DNA of 64,000 nucleotides, taken from NCBI RefSeq assembly GCF_900100545.1, contig NZ_FNDP01000001.1, positions 597,115 through 661,114 of the forward strand, written 5' to 3'. Every line of letters starts with the position of its first letter. The stretch's first letter is position 1. The DNA is from Pseudobutyrivibrio sp. 49 (GTDB lineage: Bacteria > Bacillota > Clostridia > Lachnospirales > Lachnospiraceae). The notes under the pieces are model-generated. The model was given only the letters and a program-made list of their open reading frames with translations. It made no database searches and was not told the DNA's origin. The translations under genes and the position numbers were made by a program. This document shows, one piece after another, positions 16,734-25,790 of this stretch.

Positions 16734-18359
16734 TTAATGATGTAGCTTATAAATTCTATAAAAGTCTGTATCAAAATCTATGACATCCATCTTGTAGCCA
16801 ATAGATTTGAAATAATCTTCTATCTCACTCTCTTCTATTTTTTCCTTTCGAACATAGAGAGTGTAATCATCGTTTTTATCAATCATGGATCCAATATCAG
16901 ATATGTGATTAGAATCCATCTCCAGGATATTTGGATGCTTAAAATTTGTCTCAACCTCAAAATTTACTACCTCATAATCTACATCTATAACGATTGCATC
17001 AGTATCCTTACATGTAGCATTATATGCAATTCTATCAGCAGAATTATATAAATAATAAGGTTTGATTTCTTTGTGCCAATAAACACATAAAAAAACAGTA
17101 AGACCTATAATTAGAACAGCACAAATATTTTTATGTTTCAAAACCAATCCTAATGCCTGATAAACAAAAAAGACTATCAACATAGAAACAGCAGGCATTA
17201 TAGGCATAATATATCTGTCTACAAACCAAGGTACAGAACAAGCCGCAATAACAAAGTATATTAATGCAGGAACAAAACAATATATCCATATAATAGAACT
17301 TCTAGCCGTAAGCTGTTCTTTAAAATTATGTTCACGAATCAATCTATAAATGTAAAAGCCAACTACAATTATCGAGATAATAACAACAAAAATGAAAAAT
17401 ACATTGTTATCAGCAAACAGCCCCTCAATAACAGCGCCTCTGTAATAATAAATTCTTCGTAAAATACCACCATTAGATAGATTACTTGTAACGTCGTGAC
17501 CTCTATCTGAAAAAACAACATGCATTAAAAAGAATGGCCAAGCAATAAGATAAAGAACTCCAGTAATTATATTTCCAATAAGATACTTTTTAAGTGATAT
17601 CTTGTTCAAATACATCACAATAAGTGTAATAAGAAACAATGGCACGATGTAAAAAAGTGCAAAATACTGAGTGAGCATTCCCATGAACTCAACAGCACAT
17701 ATCTTCTTAAAAGTATTATTATCATAATTAAATCCAGCATCGTACCATGAGATATAAAGATAAACTAGAATAACACACCACATAGTAAGTAAGGCGTACA
17801 TTCTAAATAAAGAAGCACTATTAATAAACCCAAAGCTAAGACCATAATACAATACCGATATTAAAGCCATTGCTCGGTTTTCAAATAATTTACAGCCCAT
17901 AAGATATAGGAAACCACAAACAATTGTTAATGCAACTATATTAAGAATTAAACCAATGGAATAAATATTTAATACAGAAAAAATAGATGAAATAATATTT
18001 AAACAAGTATAGTAAAACGGTGGATGAACATCTCCTGCATTAATATAATATGCACTAAAAATATTAAATCTGCCTTTATTTATAGCAGTATACTCATCAT
18101 CTATTTCGGATTGACTTACCCAATTATTAGTACCTAAAACTTTACTCGAAAGCTGTGCAGAATAATCTGAAATAGAGCCATTTACTAATGAACTAAAAAA
18201 CTCACCTGCTTCAATTACACCGTCATTTGCGAACTGAAATGAAATAGATTCATCAAGATTAAGGCTTTGCTTTTCCTTACATACAAAAACTGCATGTAAC
18301 AAAACAATCCCTATACAGAGAAATAATAAAAACTGCGATACGATTTTTTCTTTATTCAT
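16734..18359 (-). CDS. Polytopic membrane glycosyltransferase, GT39/ArnT-like
   Basis: This 541-residue protein has about eleven predicted membrane helices. The first extracytoplasmic loop begins with SLNLDESIS, matching the acidic motif of GT-C glycosyltransferases of the GT39/GT83 type (lipid-phosphate-sugar donors). A sequence GDVHPPFYY near residue 110 is also typical. The acceptor is unknown. The start was set at ATG 18359, with GGGAG twelve bases upstream, rather than an upstream TTG lacking a binding site. The gene is flanked by a gene remnant and an SOS-type locus and seems to stand alone. Confidence 0.75.
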   Translation of the reverse strand: MNKEKIVSQFLLFLCIGIVLLHAVFVCKEKQSLNLDESISFQFANDGVIEAGEFFSSLVNGSISDYSAQLSSKVLGTNNWVSQSEIDDEYTAINKGRFNIFSAYYINAGDVHPPFYYTCLNIISSIFSVLNIYSIGLILNIVALTIVCGFLYLMGCKLFENRAMALISVLYYGLSFGFINSASLFRMYALLTMWCVILVYLYISWYDAGFNYDNNTFKKICAVEFMGMLTQYFALFYIVPLFLITLIVMYLNKISLKKYLIGNIITGVLYLIAWPFFLMHVVFSDRGHDVTSNLSNGGILRRIYYYRGAVIEGLFADNNVFFIFVVIISIIVVGFYIYRLIREHNFKEQLTARSSIIWIYCFVPALIYFVIAACSVPWFVDRYIMPIMPAVSMLIVFFVYQALGLVLKHKNICAVLIIGLTVFLCVYWHKEIKPYYLYNSADRIAYNATCKDTDAIVIDVDYEVVNFEVETNFKHPNILEMDSNHISDIGSMIDKNDDYTLYVRKEKIEESEIEDYFKSIGYKMDVIDFDTDFYRIYKLHH

Positions 18360-18449
18360 AACTACAATATACTCCCGTAAAATATAACTCAAATATTATA
18401 TCAATATAAATATTATAAATAAAGTATTAATCGTGCGCCACTTAATTTC

Positions 18450-18782
18450 TTATAATTCTTTATAAGAACTATATTCAATAACAAGATATTTTCCAGCAGT
18501 AATATTGTCCCCACCAATATGATTAATCTTTTTAATATTGTCAATGAAGGCTTCTTTATCTGATGATTCAGGAGTCATAAACTGATCAGCAATAGTCCAT
18601 AATGTATCACCAGACTGAATCTCATAGCTGGTATAGTATGTATAAACAGGGCGACTGTTCTCTGCAGCTGCCTTGCTGCTATGAAGCATGAACCCTATGA
18701 AAAACGAAACAATAACAGTAGCTACAGCTAACATAATCTTTCTGTTTCTTACTATTCTCTCAGCTTTTGTATTCTTTCTCAT
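18450..18782 (-). CDS. YneA-like LysM protein next to lexA
   Basis: This 110-residue protein has a membrane/signal segment (about 17-38) and one LysM domain (YEIQSGDTLWTIADQF to the C terminus), which binds peptidoglycan. It is divergently transcribed from lexA. In Bacillus the same arrangement encodes YneA, an SOS-induced inhibitor of cell division. Size, topology and the LexA-box-like palindrome inside its promoter fit that role, but inhibition of division is inferred from context. The ribosome binding site is GGAGGAG just before the ATG. Confidence 0.8.
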   Translation of the reverse strand: MRKNTKAERIVRNRKIMLAVATVIVSFFIGFMLHSSKAAAENSRPVYTYYTSYEIQSGDTLWTIADQFMTPESSDKEAFIDNIKKINHIGGDNITAGKYLVIEYSSYKEL

Positions 18783-18817
18783 GACCTCTCCTCCATCAAA
18801 AAGAAAAATATGTTCGA

Positions 18818-18829
18818 AAACATCTGTTC
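18818..18829. promoter_or_regulatory. Secondary LexA-box-like site
   Basis: AAAC-ATCT-GTTC has the GAAC-N4-GTTY pattern on the minus strand. It lies just downstream of the -10 of the LysM gene promoter, where repressor binding would block elongation or open-complex formation. Confidence 0.5.
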
Positions 18830-18837
18830 TGAATTAA

Positions 18838-18866
18838 ACTATAAAGCACAAACATTCGTTTGTCAA
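18838..18866 (-). promoter_or_regulatory. Promoter of the yneA-like gene
   Basis: On the minus strand TTGACA (18861-18866) and TATAGT (18838-18843) are 17 bp apart, nearly consensus. A perfect palindrome overlaps the -35 box and spacer, so the promoter is probably strongly repressed until DNA damage. Confidence 0.85.
18848..18863. promoter_or_regulatory. Probable LexA operator (main)
   Basis: A perfect 6-bp inverted repeat, ACAAAC-ATTC-GTTTGT, has the spacing of Gram-positive SOS boxes (CGAAC-N4-GTTCG in Bacillus) with one base changed per arm. It lies between the divergent lexA and LysM genes, inside the LysM gene promoter. Confidence 0.65.
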
Positions 18867-18874
18867 CACTTTTT

Positions 18875-18888
18875 CGAACAAAATTTCG
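18875..18888. promoter_or_regulatory. LexA-box-like site near the lexA promoter
   Basis: CGAAC-AAAA-TTTCG differs from the Bacillus SOS box by one base (TTTCG for GTTCG). It lies about 10 bp upstream of the lexA -35 candidate. Confidence 0.55.
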
Positions 18889-18897
18889 GAAAATGTG

Positions 18898-18927
18898 TTT
18901 GCAAAAATATGTTCCGTATGATACTCT
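18898..18927 (+). promoter_or_regulatory. Candidate lexA promoter
   Basis: TTTGCA (18898-18903) and TACTCT (18922-18927), 18 bp apart, could be the -35 and -10 boxes. TATGAT (18917-18922) is an alternative -10. A half-site ATGTTCCG lies in the spacer, fitting autorepression. Confidence 0.4.
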
Positions 18928-18960
18928 AAAGATAGATTAAAAGTGAAAGGAGATTTTCAT

Positions 18961-19575
18961 ATGGCATATGGAAAAATATCTGCTAAGCAGCGTGAAATTC
19001 TCGAAGTTATAAAAGCTGAAATTTTAAATAGAGGCTATCCACCTACAGTTCGTGAGCTTTGTGATGCATGTAATCTCAAGTCTACATCTTCTGTTCACTC
19101 TCATCTAGAGACTTTAGAGAAGAATGGCTATATCAAGCGTGACCCCTCAAAGCCACGTGCTATCGAAATTGTAGATGATAGTTTTAATATGGTACGCCGT
19201 GAGGTGGTTAATGTTCCTGTGGTAGGAAAGGTTGCTGCTGGTCAGCCACTTTTAGCTATTCAGAATATTTCTGAATACTTCCCTATTCCTGCAGAACACA
19301 TGCCTAATCAGCAGTCATTCATGTTAAAAGTTCAGGGAGAATCTATGATTAATGCTGGTATCTTGGATGGCGATACCATTTTAGTAAAACAGCAGGATAC
19401 CGCTAAGAATGGAGATATGGTTGTAGCGCTTGTTGATGACAGTGCCACAGTAAAGACTTTCTATAAAGAAGATGGTCACATTCGTCTTCAGCCAGAAAAC
19501 GATAATATGGACCCAATCATTGTAGATAATTGTTTAATTCTTGGTAAGGTATTCGGAGTATTCCGCTTCTTCTAA
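18961..19575 (+). CDS. lexA: LexA SOS repressor
   Basis: This 204-residue repressor of the DNA-damage regulon has an N-terminal winged helix (residues 1-70, with YPPTVREL and STSSVHSHL) and a C-terminal S24 protease domain. The self-cleavage bond is A93-G94 (VAAGQP), with catalytic S128 (GESM) and K165. RecA filaments trigger cleavage. The start is ATG 18961, eight bases after AAAGGAG (18946-18952), not the GTG at 18943. It is one of only two + strand genes in the right three quarters of the window and is followed by a terminator. Confidence 0.96.
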   Translation: MAYGKISAKQREILEVIKAEILNRGYPPTVRELCDACNLKSTSSVHSHLETLEKNGYIKRDPSKPRAIEIVDDSFNMVRREVVNVPVVGKVAAGQPLLAIQNISEYFPIPAEHMPNQQSFMLKVQGESMINAGILDGDTILVKQQDTAKNGDMVVALVDDSATVKTFYKEDGHIRLQPENDNMDPIIVDNCLILGKVFGVFRFF

Positions 19576-19588
19576 ATTGATACAAAAA

Positions 19589-19611
19589 AGGACGACCCTT
19601 TTGGTCGTCCT
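19589..19611. terminator. Bidirectional terminator between lexA and rsfS
   Basis: A 9-bp stem (AGGACGACC / GGTCGTCCT) with a 5-nt loop is flanked by an A-run on the left and T-rich sequence on the right. It can serve both convergent genes. Confidence 0.88.
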
Positions 19612-19617
19612 AAATTT

Positions 19618-19965
19618 TTATAAATCTTTTGCATCAATTAAGATTCCATCTTTCCAAATTCTCTCTAAATCATAGAATAATCTATCTTCCTCAGAGAAAA
19701 GATGAACAATAACATCCTCGTAGTCCATAAGTACCCATGTACTCTGTCTGTTTCCTTCGATTGACTTAGCATGAATACCCTGCTCATAAAGTAATCTGTC
19801 TACTTCATCCTGCATAGCATTAAGCTGACTCTGGTTAGAAGCTGATGCAACAATGAAATAATCAGCCATAATACTGATATTTGAAATATCAATAGCCTTA
19901 ACGTCAATTGCTTTTTTATCATCAAGTGCTTTGCAAACAATCTTGGCCATTTCTCTTGCGTCCAT
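19618..19965 (-). CDS. rsfS: Ribosome silencing factor RsfS
   Basis: This 115-residue protein binds L14 on the 50S subunit and blocks subunit joining during starvation. The central IADYFIVASASNQSQLNAM stretch and the C-terminal LMDYEDVIVHLF motif are characteristic. It follows nadD-yqeK by 3 bp, the standard Firmicutes order (nadD, yqeK, rsfS). Confidence 0.95.
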   Translation of the reverse strand: MDAREMAKIVCKALDDKKAIDVKAIDISNISIMADYFIVASASNQSQLNAMQDEVDRLLYEQGIHAKSIEGNRQSTWVLMDYEDVIVHLFSEEDRLFYDLERIWKDGILIDAKDL

Positions 19966-19968
19966 AGT

Positions 19969-21162
19969 TTACCTCTTTTCTTTCATGTACTGTTTGTAGT
20001 AATTATATGTATCTACAGTGGTAGGATCTACCATATCAGGATTATTATTCAAATATGCTACAGAATCTTCTAATATCATGTAAACACATTCATCTAAATC
20101 CGTATAAGCCACGGACCTAAGAATATCTAGTCTAGGCTGCTTATCTCTTCCTGGTTCAATGTAATCAGCTACAAAGATAATCTCATCCAACAAGTTCATG
20201 TCAGGACATCCTGTTGTATGAACTGTAATTGCATGTGCAATCTGAGGATCAAAAACATTATACTTTGTCGAACAAAAATGTGCTCCAACCTTACCATGAA
20301 GTAAATGCGGATATTTTCGTTCAATATCGCTGATTGGAATATTATTGCTTTCGCAAATATTTAAACGCTCTTCATCAGAAATACATTTAGCAGAATCATG
20401 AAGCATTCCAGCAACCATTGCTGTATATGCCGGATAATTCCATTTAAGAGCCAGAGCATAAGCTGTGGTAGCAACACCTAATGTATGTATATATCTACCT
20501 GGTTTAAGGGCTTTTTTCATCTCCTCTGATAATTTCAAAATGTCATCATAAGAGTAAGTATACTTGCTATAAAGATTATGATTAATAATGTACAGAATAA
20601 CCTCAGTTCTTAGGCAATCCCTAACCTTTATATCATCATAAAAATCTGCCCTAATTTTTGAAGATGAAATCTCATTAGGTTCATAATCAATGAGACCGAA
20701 CTCTCCCTCAAATACTTTCCTATATTCGTCTATTACTTTGCTCAGTAAATCAAAATCATCTCCCAGTCTTGGTGCAACCAAAATAGTCGCAGTTTGGGAA
20801 ATTATTTCAGGATTAACCCAGTCCTTAAAGTTTAACAGACTATCGCTACCCATAATAAAGAATATATCATCCTTAGGATGTTCATTCTTTAATTCTGTCA
20901 TAGTAATGTAGGAATAGCTTTTACCCGCGCGGTAAATCTCCCTGTCGTCGATAAATAAATCTTTTTCATCTCTTATAGCAAGCTCCACCATTTCCAGTCT
21001 GCAAATATCTGCAACAGATTCTGCAGTATTCTTATGTGGTGGAGTGCCTGCAACCAAAAGATATACTTTGTCAAGGTTATACTGTTCAAGTGCAGCCTTA
21101 GCTATTTCGATATGTGTGTTGTGAATTGGATTGAATGTCCCGCCATAAATACCAATTCTCAT
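19969..21162 (-). CDS. nadD: NadD-YqeK fusion: nicotinate-nucleotide adenylyltransferase with HD hydrolase domain
   Basis: Two proteins that are normally separate are joined in 397 residues. Residues 1-200 are NadD, which adenylates nicotinate mononucleotide for NAD synthesis: IGIYGGTFNPIHNTH with the HxxH motif at 14-17, and SSSKIRADF near 167. Residues 205-397 are a YqeK-type HD domain (H226, HD at 255-256, later HAITVHTT), a family that hydrolyses Ap4A symmetrically. The join keeps both active sites. It lies between yhbY and rsfS, where the two are separate genes in Bacillus. Confidence 0.93.
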   Translation of the reverse strand: MRIGIYGGTFNPIHNTHIEIAKAALEQYNLDKVYLLVAGTPPHKNTAESVADICRLEMVELAIRDEKDLFIDDREIYRAGKSYSYITMTELKNEHPKDDIFFIMGSDSLLNFKDWVNPEIISQTATILVAPRLGDDFDLLSKVIDEYRKVFEGEFGLIDYEPNEISSSKIRADFYDDIKVRDCLRTEVILYIINHNLYSKYTYSYDDILKLSEEMKKALKPGRYIHTLGVATTAYALALKWNYPAYTAMVAGMLHDSAKCISDEERLNICESNNIPISDIERKYPHLLHGKVGAHFCSTKYNVFDPQIAHAITVHTTGCPDMNLLDEIIFVADYIEPGRDKQPRLDILRSVAYTDLDECVYMILEDSVAYLNNNPDMVDPTTVDTYNYYKQYMKEKR

Positions 21163-21171
21163 GATGTCTCC

Positions 21172-21459
21172 TTACTGAGGAAGCTTAATTGTAGGCTTCT
21201 TCGCTGCTCTATAAAGAATGATCTTTCTACCGATTACTCTGACAACCTCTGAATGAGTACGCTCAGAAAGAACCTGTGCAATCTCCTTTGGATCATCAAA
21301 GCAATTCTTTAAAACATTAATTTTAATAAGCTCTCTTGCCTCGAGCGCCTCATCAACAGCATTTGTATACTCTGGAGTAAGTGAAGCCTTGCCAATCTGT
21401 AAGATTGGACTCATATCAGCTGCAAGAGATGATAAATATGCTCTCTGTTTATTAGTCAT
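21172..21459 (-). CDS. yhbY: YhbY-family ribosome assembly RNA-binding protein
   Basis: This 95-residue single CRM-domain protein contributes to 50S assembly. The N-terminal RAYLSSLAADMSPILQIGK and the terminal VRVIGRKIILYR are family signatures. It lies between obgE and nadD, in a run of ribosome-assembly genes. Confidence 0.92.
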   Translation of the reverse strand: MTNKQRAYLSSLAADMSPILQIGKASLTPEYTNAVDEALEARELIKINVLKNCFDDPKEIAQVLSERTHSEVVRVIGRKIILYRAAKKPTIKLPQ

Positions 21460-21472
21460 TTTAATCTCCTAA

Positions 21473-22811
<1,339 letters not shown>

Positions 22812-22815
22812 ATGA

Positions 22816-23100
22816 TTACTGTTCTACTGGATAGACAGAAGCCTGCTTCTTATCTCTACCTTTTCTTTCGAAACGAAGTACTCCATCAACTAAAGCAAAA
22901 AGTGTATCGTCTCCACCGAGACCTACATTGTTGCCTGGAAGAATCTTTGTACCACGCTGTCTGTAAAGAATATTGCCAGCCTTAACGAACTGACCGTCTG
23001 CTCTTTTAGCGCCTAATCTCTTAGACTCTGAATCTCTACCGTTCTTTGTAGAGCCTACACCCTTTTTATGAGCGAAGAACTGAAGGTTCATCTGTAACAT
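22816..23100 (-). CDS. rpmA: 50S ribosomal protein L27 with cleavable N-terminal extension
   Basis: This 94-residue L27 begins [20 protein letters not shown]. The NLQFF-AHKK stretch is the site cut by the Prp protease in Firmicutes, exposing the mature N terminus that reaches the peptidyl transferase centre. The Prp gene is adjacent. The start was kept at the first ATG, eight bases after GGAGG. Confidence 0.96.
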   Translation of the reverse strand: MLQMNLQFFAHKKGVGSTKNGRDSESKRLGAKRADGQFVKAGNILYRQRGTKILPGNNVGLGGDDTLFALVDGVLRFERKGRDKKQASVYPVEQ

Positions 23101-23103
23101 GTC

Positions 23104-23430
23104 TTACACCTCCTTGTATTGTAATGAAATATATTCATCACCGTATTGTTTTTGAATTTCGTCCAAACCTAATATCATAGAATCAAGCAATAGCTTTGAT
23201 TTATCCGAAATACCCTCCGGGAATGCCATGGCCATATAACCACCATCCTCGGCAGCTTCACTAGAAAAAGCATCATCAGTAAACTGTTCAATACTATTAA
23301 ATGTATTAATAACAAGAACTGATACAGCTGCACAAACAATATCCTGACCGTGATCAGCATATCCTGCGTGACCTTCAAGTGAAACATTAACTATTTCATT
23401 ATTATGTCTGGAAATTACTACGCTAATCAT
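23104..23430 (-). CDS. prp: Ribosomal-processing cysteine protease Prp
   Basis: This 108-residue protein of the YsxB/DUF464 family removes the N-terminal extension of L27. The catalytic pair is H21 (EGHAGYADHGQDIVC) and C33. It lies between rplU and rpmA with 2-3 bp gaps, exactly as in Bacillus and Staphylococcus, which supports co-translation with its substrate. Confidence 0.94.
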   Translation of the reverse strand: MISVVISRHNNEIVNVSLEGHAGYADHGQDIVCAAVSVLVINTFNSIEQFTDDAFSSEAAEDGGYMAMAFPEGISDKSKLLLDSMILGLDEIQKQYGDEYISLQYKEV

Positions 23431-23432
23431 AA

Positions 23433-23741
23433 TTAGCCGTTAATCTTTTCGATCTTAACCTGTGTGAATGACTGTCTGTGGCCATTCTTCTTATGGTAAC
23501 CTGTTTTTCTCTTGTACTTGTAAACGATTACCTTCTTACCTCTGCCTTCCTTAACAACAGAAGCCTCAACTGTTGCGCCTGCTACTGTAGGTGCACCAAC
23601 CTTGAGTTCCTTGTCGCTAACAGCAAGAACCTGATCAAAAGTAACCTTCTCACCAGCCTCAACGCCGAGCTTTTCAATGGTAATGATATCGCCTTCAGAG
23701 ACTTTGTACTGCTTACCACCTGTTGCAATAATTGCGTACAT
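23433..23741 (-). CDS. rplU: 50S ribosomal protein L21
   Basis: This is a 102-residue L21 ([18 protein letters not shown] to the C-terminal [16 protein letters not shown]). The start was set at ATG 23741, seven bases after AAGGAGGA; a longer open frame upstream covers the leader RNA and lacks a binding site. It leads the L21-Prp-L27 unit, with its own promoter. Confidence 0.96.
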   Translation of the reverse strand: MYAIIATGGKQYKVSEGDIITIEKLGVEAGEKVTFDQVLAVSDKELKVGAPTVAGATVEASVVKEGRGKKVIVYKYKRKTGYHKKNGHRQSFTQVKIEKING

Positions 23742-23835
23742 GGTTTGTTCCTCCTTTTTATCATTACTCGCCAGTTTCGGTGGTGCTTCGGAATGAAACA
23801 CACTTTAAAAACCACACTGAGCGGCATACTCAAGT
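23742..23835 (-). promoter_or_regulatory. rplU 5' leader (possible L21-type autoregulatory leader)
   Basis: About 90 nt separate the promoter from rplU. Short complementary segments, such as GTGGT and ACCAC, could fold. Firmicutes rplU genes often carry a structured leader (Rfam L21_leader). Membership is inferred from position and was not tested. Confidence 0.4.
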
Positions 23836-23864
23836 ATATTAACACAGGATTTTTACTACGTCAA
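23836..23864 (-). promoter_or_regulatory. rplU promoter
   Basis: TTGACG (23859-23864) and TAATAT (23836-23841) on the minus strand are 17 bp apart. The promoter falls in the gap between the upstream unknown gene and rplU. Confidence 0.82.
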
Positions 23865-23903
23865 TCTAAATTGTTCATAAAACTTAGAAAATTTATATAT
23901 CCT

Positions 23904-24272
23904 CTAATCTATCTGATGAACGTCACCAAGATGCTTCTTAAGGTAAGCATCCAATGAAGTCAAATTCTTACCATTTGCTTCTCGAATCTTTTTCACCTCA
24001 TCCTCAAGACAGTGTCTGCAGGTGCGTCTAAGATCCTCCTCTTCATTTTGTGCAAACCAGTTATTAAACTGCTCATCCAAATCAGCATCCTTGTGAAAGC
24101 GAAATTTACTAAGCTGTAATGTAAGCTGAGATGTAGAACGGGTTCTCACCGAATCCTTAGCATCCTCTGTAAGCGTAATTTCAGGAAAATCCTTGTTATA
24201 CTTAACGATTTCCTCCTCAGCAATTTCCTCTGCCTTTTTTTCTACAACCTGAATGATTTCATTAATATCCAT
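23904..24272 (-). CDS. Small charged protein of unknown function
   Basis: This 122-residue soluble protein is rich in Glu, Lys and Asp, with predicted helices and one CRHC pair near residue 85. No family is recognised. The ATG follows GGGGGTG. It lies between a nuclease-like lipoprotein and the rplU promoter, in a place where most clostridia have RNase G directly followed by rplU. Confidence 0.65.
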   Translation of the reverse strand: MDINEIIQVVEKKAEEIAEEEIVKYNKDFPEITLTEDAKDSVRTRSTSQLTLQLSKFRFHKDADLDEQFNNWFAQNEEEDLRRTCRHCLEDEVKKIREANGKNLTSLDAYLKKHLGDVHQID

Positions 24273-24296
24273 AGCTGCACCCCCGCAGATAAGTGA

Positions 24297-24869
24297 TTAA
24301 TCCCACAAATTTCTGAAGCCTTCATACTGCCATAAACCTGTATTATTATCTCTGGCAGTTCTCATAAGAGCCTGTAAACAATCATCATGTGCCACAGTAG
24401 GCTCATATCTTTTTGCTACTCCATACCCATTCTTCACGATTATAGCATTAACCATTGAATTTTCTATGTTCTGCTCATCAAAGGTGTTAGACACGTCTTC
24501 TAACCATACATAAGCCAATGTTCTATCATACTGGTCATCATCATCCACATCATATTCCAAATATAACATATCAGTTTTAGAAAGTAGCTCCTTAGTATAA
24601 TCGCTTGCCATTACACCATACTCATTGTTACGTTCTTCCTCGGCTGCGACAGATTCCGGAGTATCAATACCAATCATTCGAACACGCTTCTGTTCCCCTA
24701 AAGCATCCTCTACAATAATCGTATCTCCATCTACAGTTCTGACGAATTTTACTGCATCCAAATTTGAATCCTCATAACTATTGACACTGTTGTATACCTT
24801 CGGACCACTACATCCAATTAAAAAAATGAAGAATAGTATTAAAGTTCTTCGCAATTTCTTATTTTTCAT
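24297..24869 (-). CDS. Thermonuclease-family (SNase) lipoprotein
   Basis: This 190-residue protein has a lipoprotein signal peptide ending in LIGC (Cys20), then a staphylococcal nuclease-like OB fold: VRTVDGDTIIV (about 44-54), RVRMIGIDTPES (about 62-73) and DRTLAYVWL. The Asp, Arg and Glu positions typical of the calcium-dependent active site appear kept, so an extracellular membrane-tethered nuclease is likely. It sits between the RNase E/G gene and an unknown gene, an unusual insertion in the L21 neighbourhood. Confidence 0.85.
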   Translation of the reverse strand: MKNKKLRRTLILFFIFLIGCSGPKVYNSVNSYEDSNLDAVKFVRTVDGDTIIVEDALGEQKRVRMIGIDTPESVAAEEERNNEYGVMASDYTKELLSKTDMLYLEYDVDDDDQYDRTLAYVWLEDVSNTFDEQNIENSMVNAIIVKNGYGVAKRYEPTVAHDDCLQALMRTARDNNTGLWQYEGFRNLWD

Positions 24870-24905
24870 AAATAATTTTTCTCTTTCTGTCTCAATATTA
24901 AAGCA

Positions 24906-25790
24906 TTATAGAATTATAGGTGAAAACAATCTTGATCGTGTTATTTCCATTAGACCTAGATTAGTAAAACCATGAATAGTCACATTAGAATAATCATCTT
25001 TAAAAGCATCCTTCGCAATTTCTATAAGCTTATCTTCTTCCTTGTTTGATACTTTTAATAAATCAATAATAATTATTCCAGAGATTGAGCGTAATCTAAG
25101 TTGCGCTGCAATTTCTTCTAATGCCTGTCGATTTGTTTCCATAGGTGAACCTTTGCCACCATTCTTTCCGGAATTAACATCAATAACGGTCATGGCCTCA
25201 GTAGATTCAATAACAATATTTCCACCATTTTTTATATATGCAACTTTTAACGTTACATTATCAAGTAGCTTTGTTAAATCAAACAATTGCCATAAAGAAA
25301 ATGATTCATCTGTGTAGGCTCTTATGTTTAGATTTTTAGAAATGATTTCGTCTAAATCGGATACTATCTCGCAATCCTTATCCGCAAATTTTTCAATAAA
25401 GAAATCTATAAAATCTCTATAACCTGATGTAGAATTATCCTTTATGAAATTGCAGGAATAGGGCTTTGTTCCTTTTTTATCCTGACTAATTTGAACCAAG
25501 AACCTATCACTTTGACATACAAGCTTTTTATCTGAATGTCTTTCAATAAAGAAATCCGGCTTTAACTTACGTTTCTCAATAAACCCTTTATCCCCTGTAG
25601 AAAGTTTCAATATACAAGCATCAATATCATTTAAAACCTTTTCAACTGTAGCCTCACATACGACACCGACTTTGGTGACGTCAAGATTAAAAATATCTAA
25701 AGGTTTATCTTTTTCATCAAAAGAAACAAGGAGCCGAAGCTCCTTATCTAAATATATTCCTTTTGTAATTACGCATTTTTTAATGCTCAT
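24906..25790 (-). CDS. Ribonuclease E/G family protein, compact form
   Basis: The catalytic part of RNase E/G is clear: VIDVNSG with the metal-binding Asp near residue 204, then EEIAAQLRLRSISGIIIIDLL with the second Asp near 243. An S1-like segment precedes it (about 40-110). At 294 residues it is far shorter than the usual 400-490 and stops right after SRLFSP, so the CPxC zinc-link that joins subunits in E. coli RNase E is absent. The start was set at ATG 25790, eight bases after AGGAGA; it overlaps the previous gene by 11 nt. Confidence 0.85.
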   Translation of the reverse strand: MSIKKCVITKGIYLDKELRLLVSFDEKDKPLDIFNLDVTKVGVVCEATVEKVLNDIDACILKLSTGDKGFIEKRKLKPDFFIERHSDKKLVCQSDRFLVQISQDKKGTKPYSCNFIKDNSTSGYRDFIDFFIEKFADKDCEIVSDLDEIISKNLNIRAYTDESFSLWQLFDLTKLLDNVTLKVAYIKNGGNIVIESTEAMTVIDVNSGKNGGKGSPMETNRQALEEIAAQLRLRSISGIIIIDLLKVSNKEEDKLIEIAKDAFKDDYSNVTIHGFTNLGLMEITRSRLFSPIIL

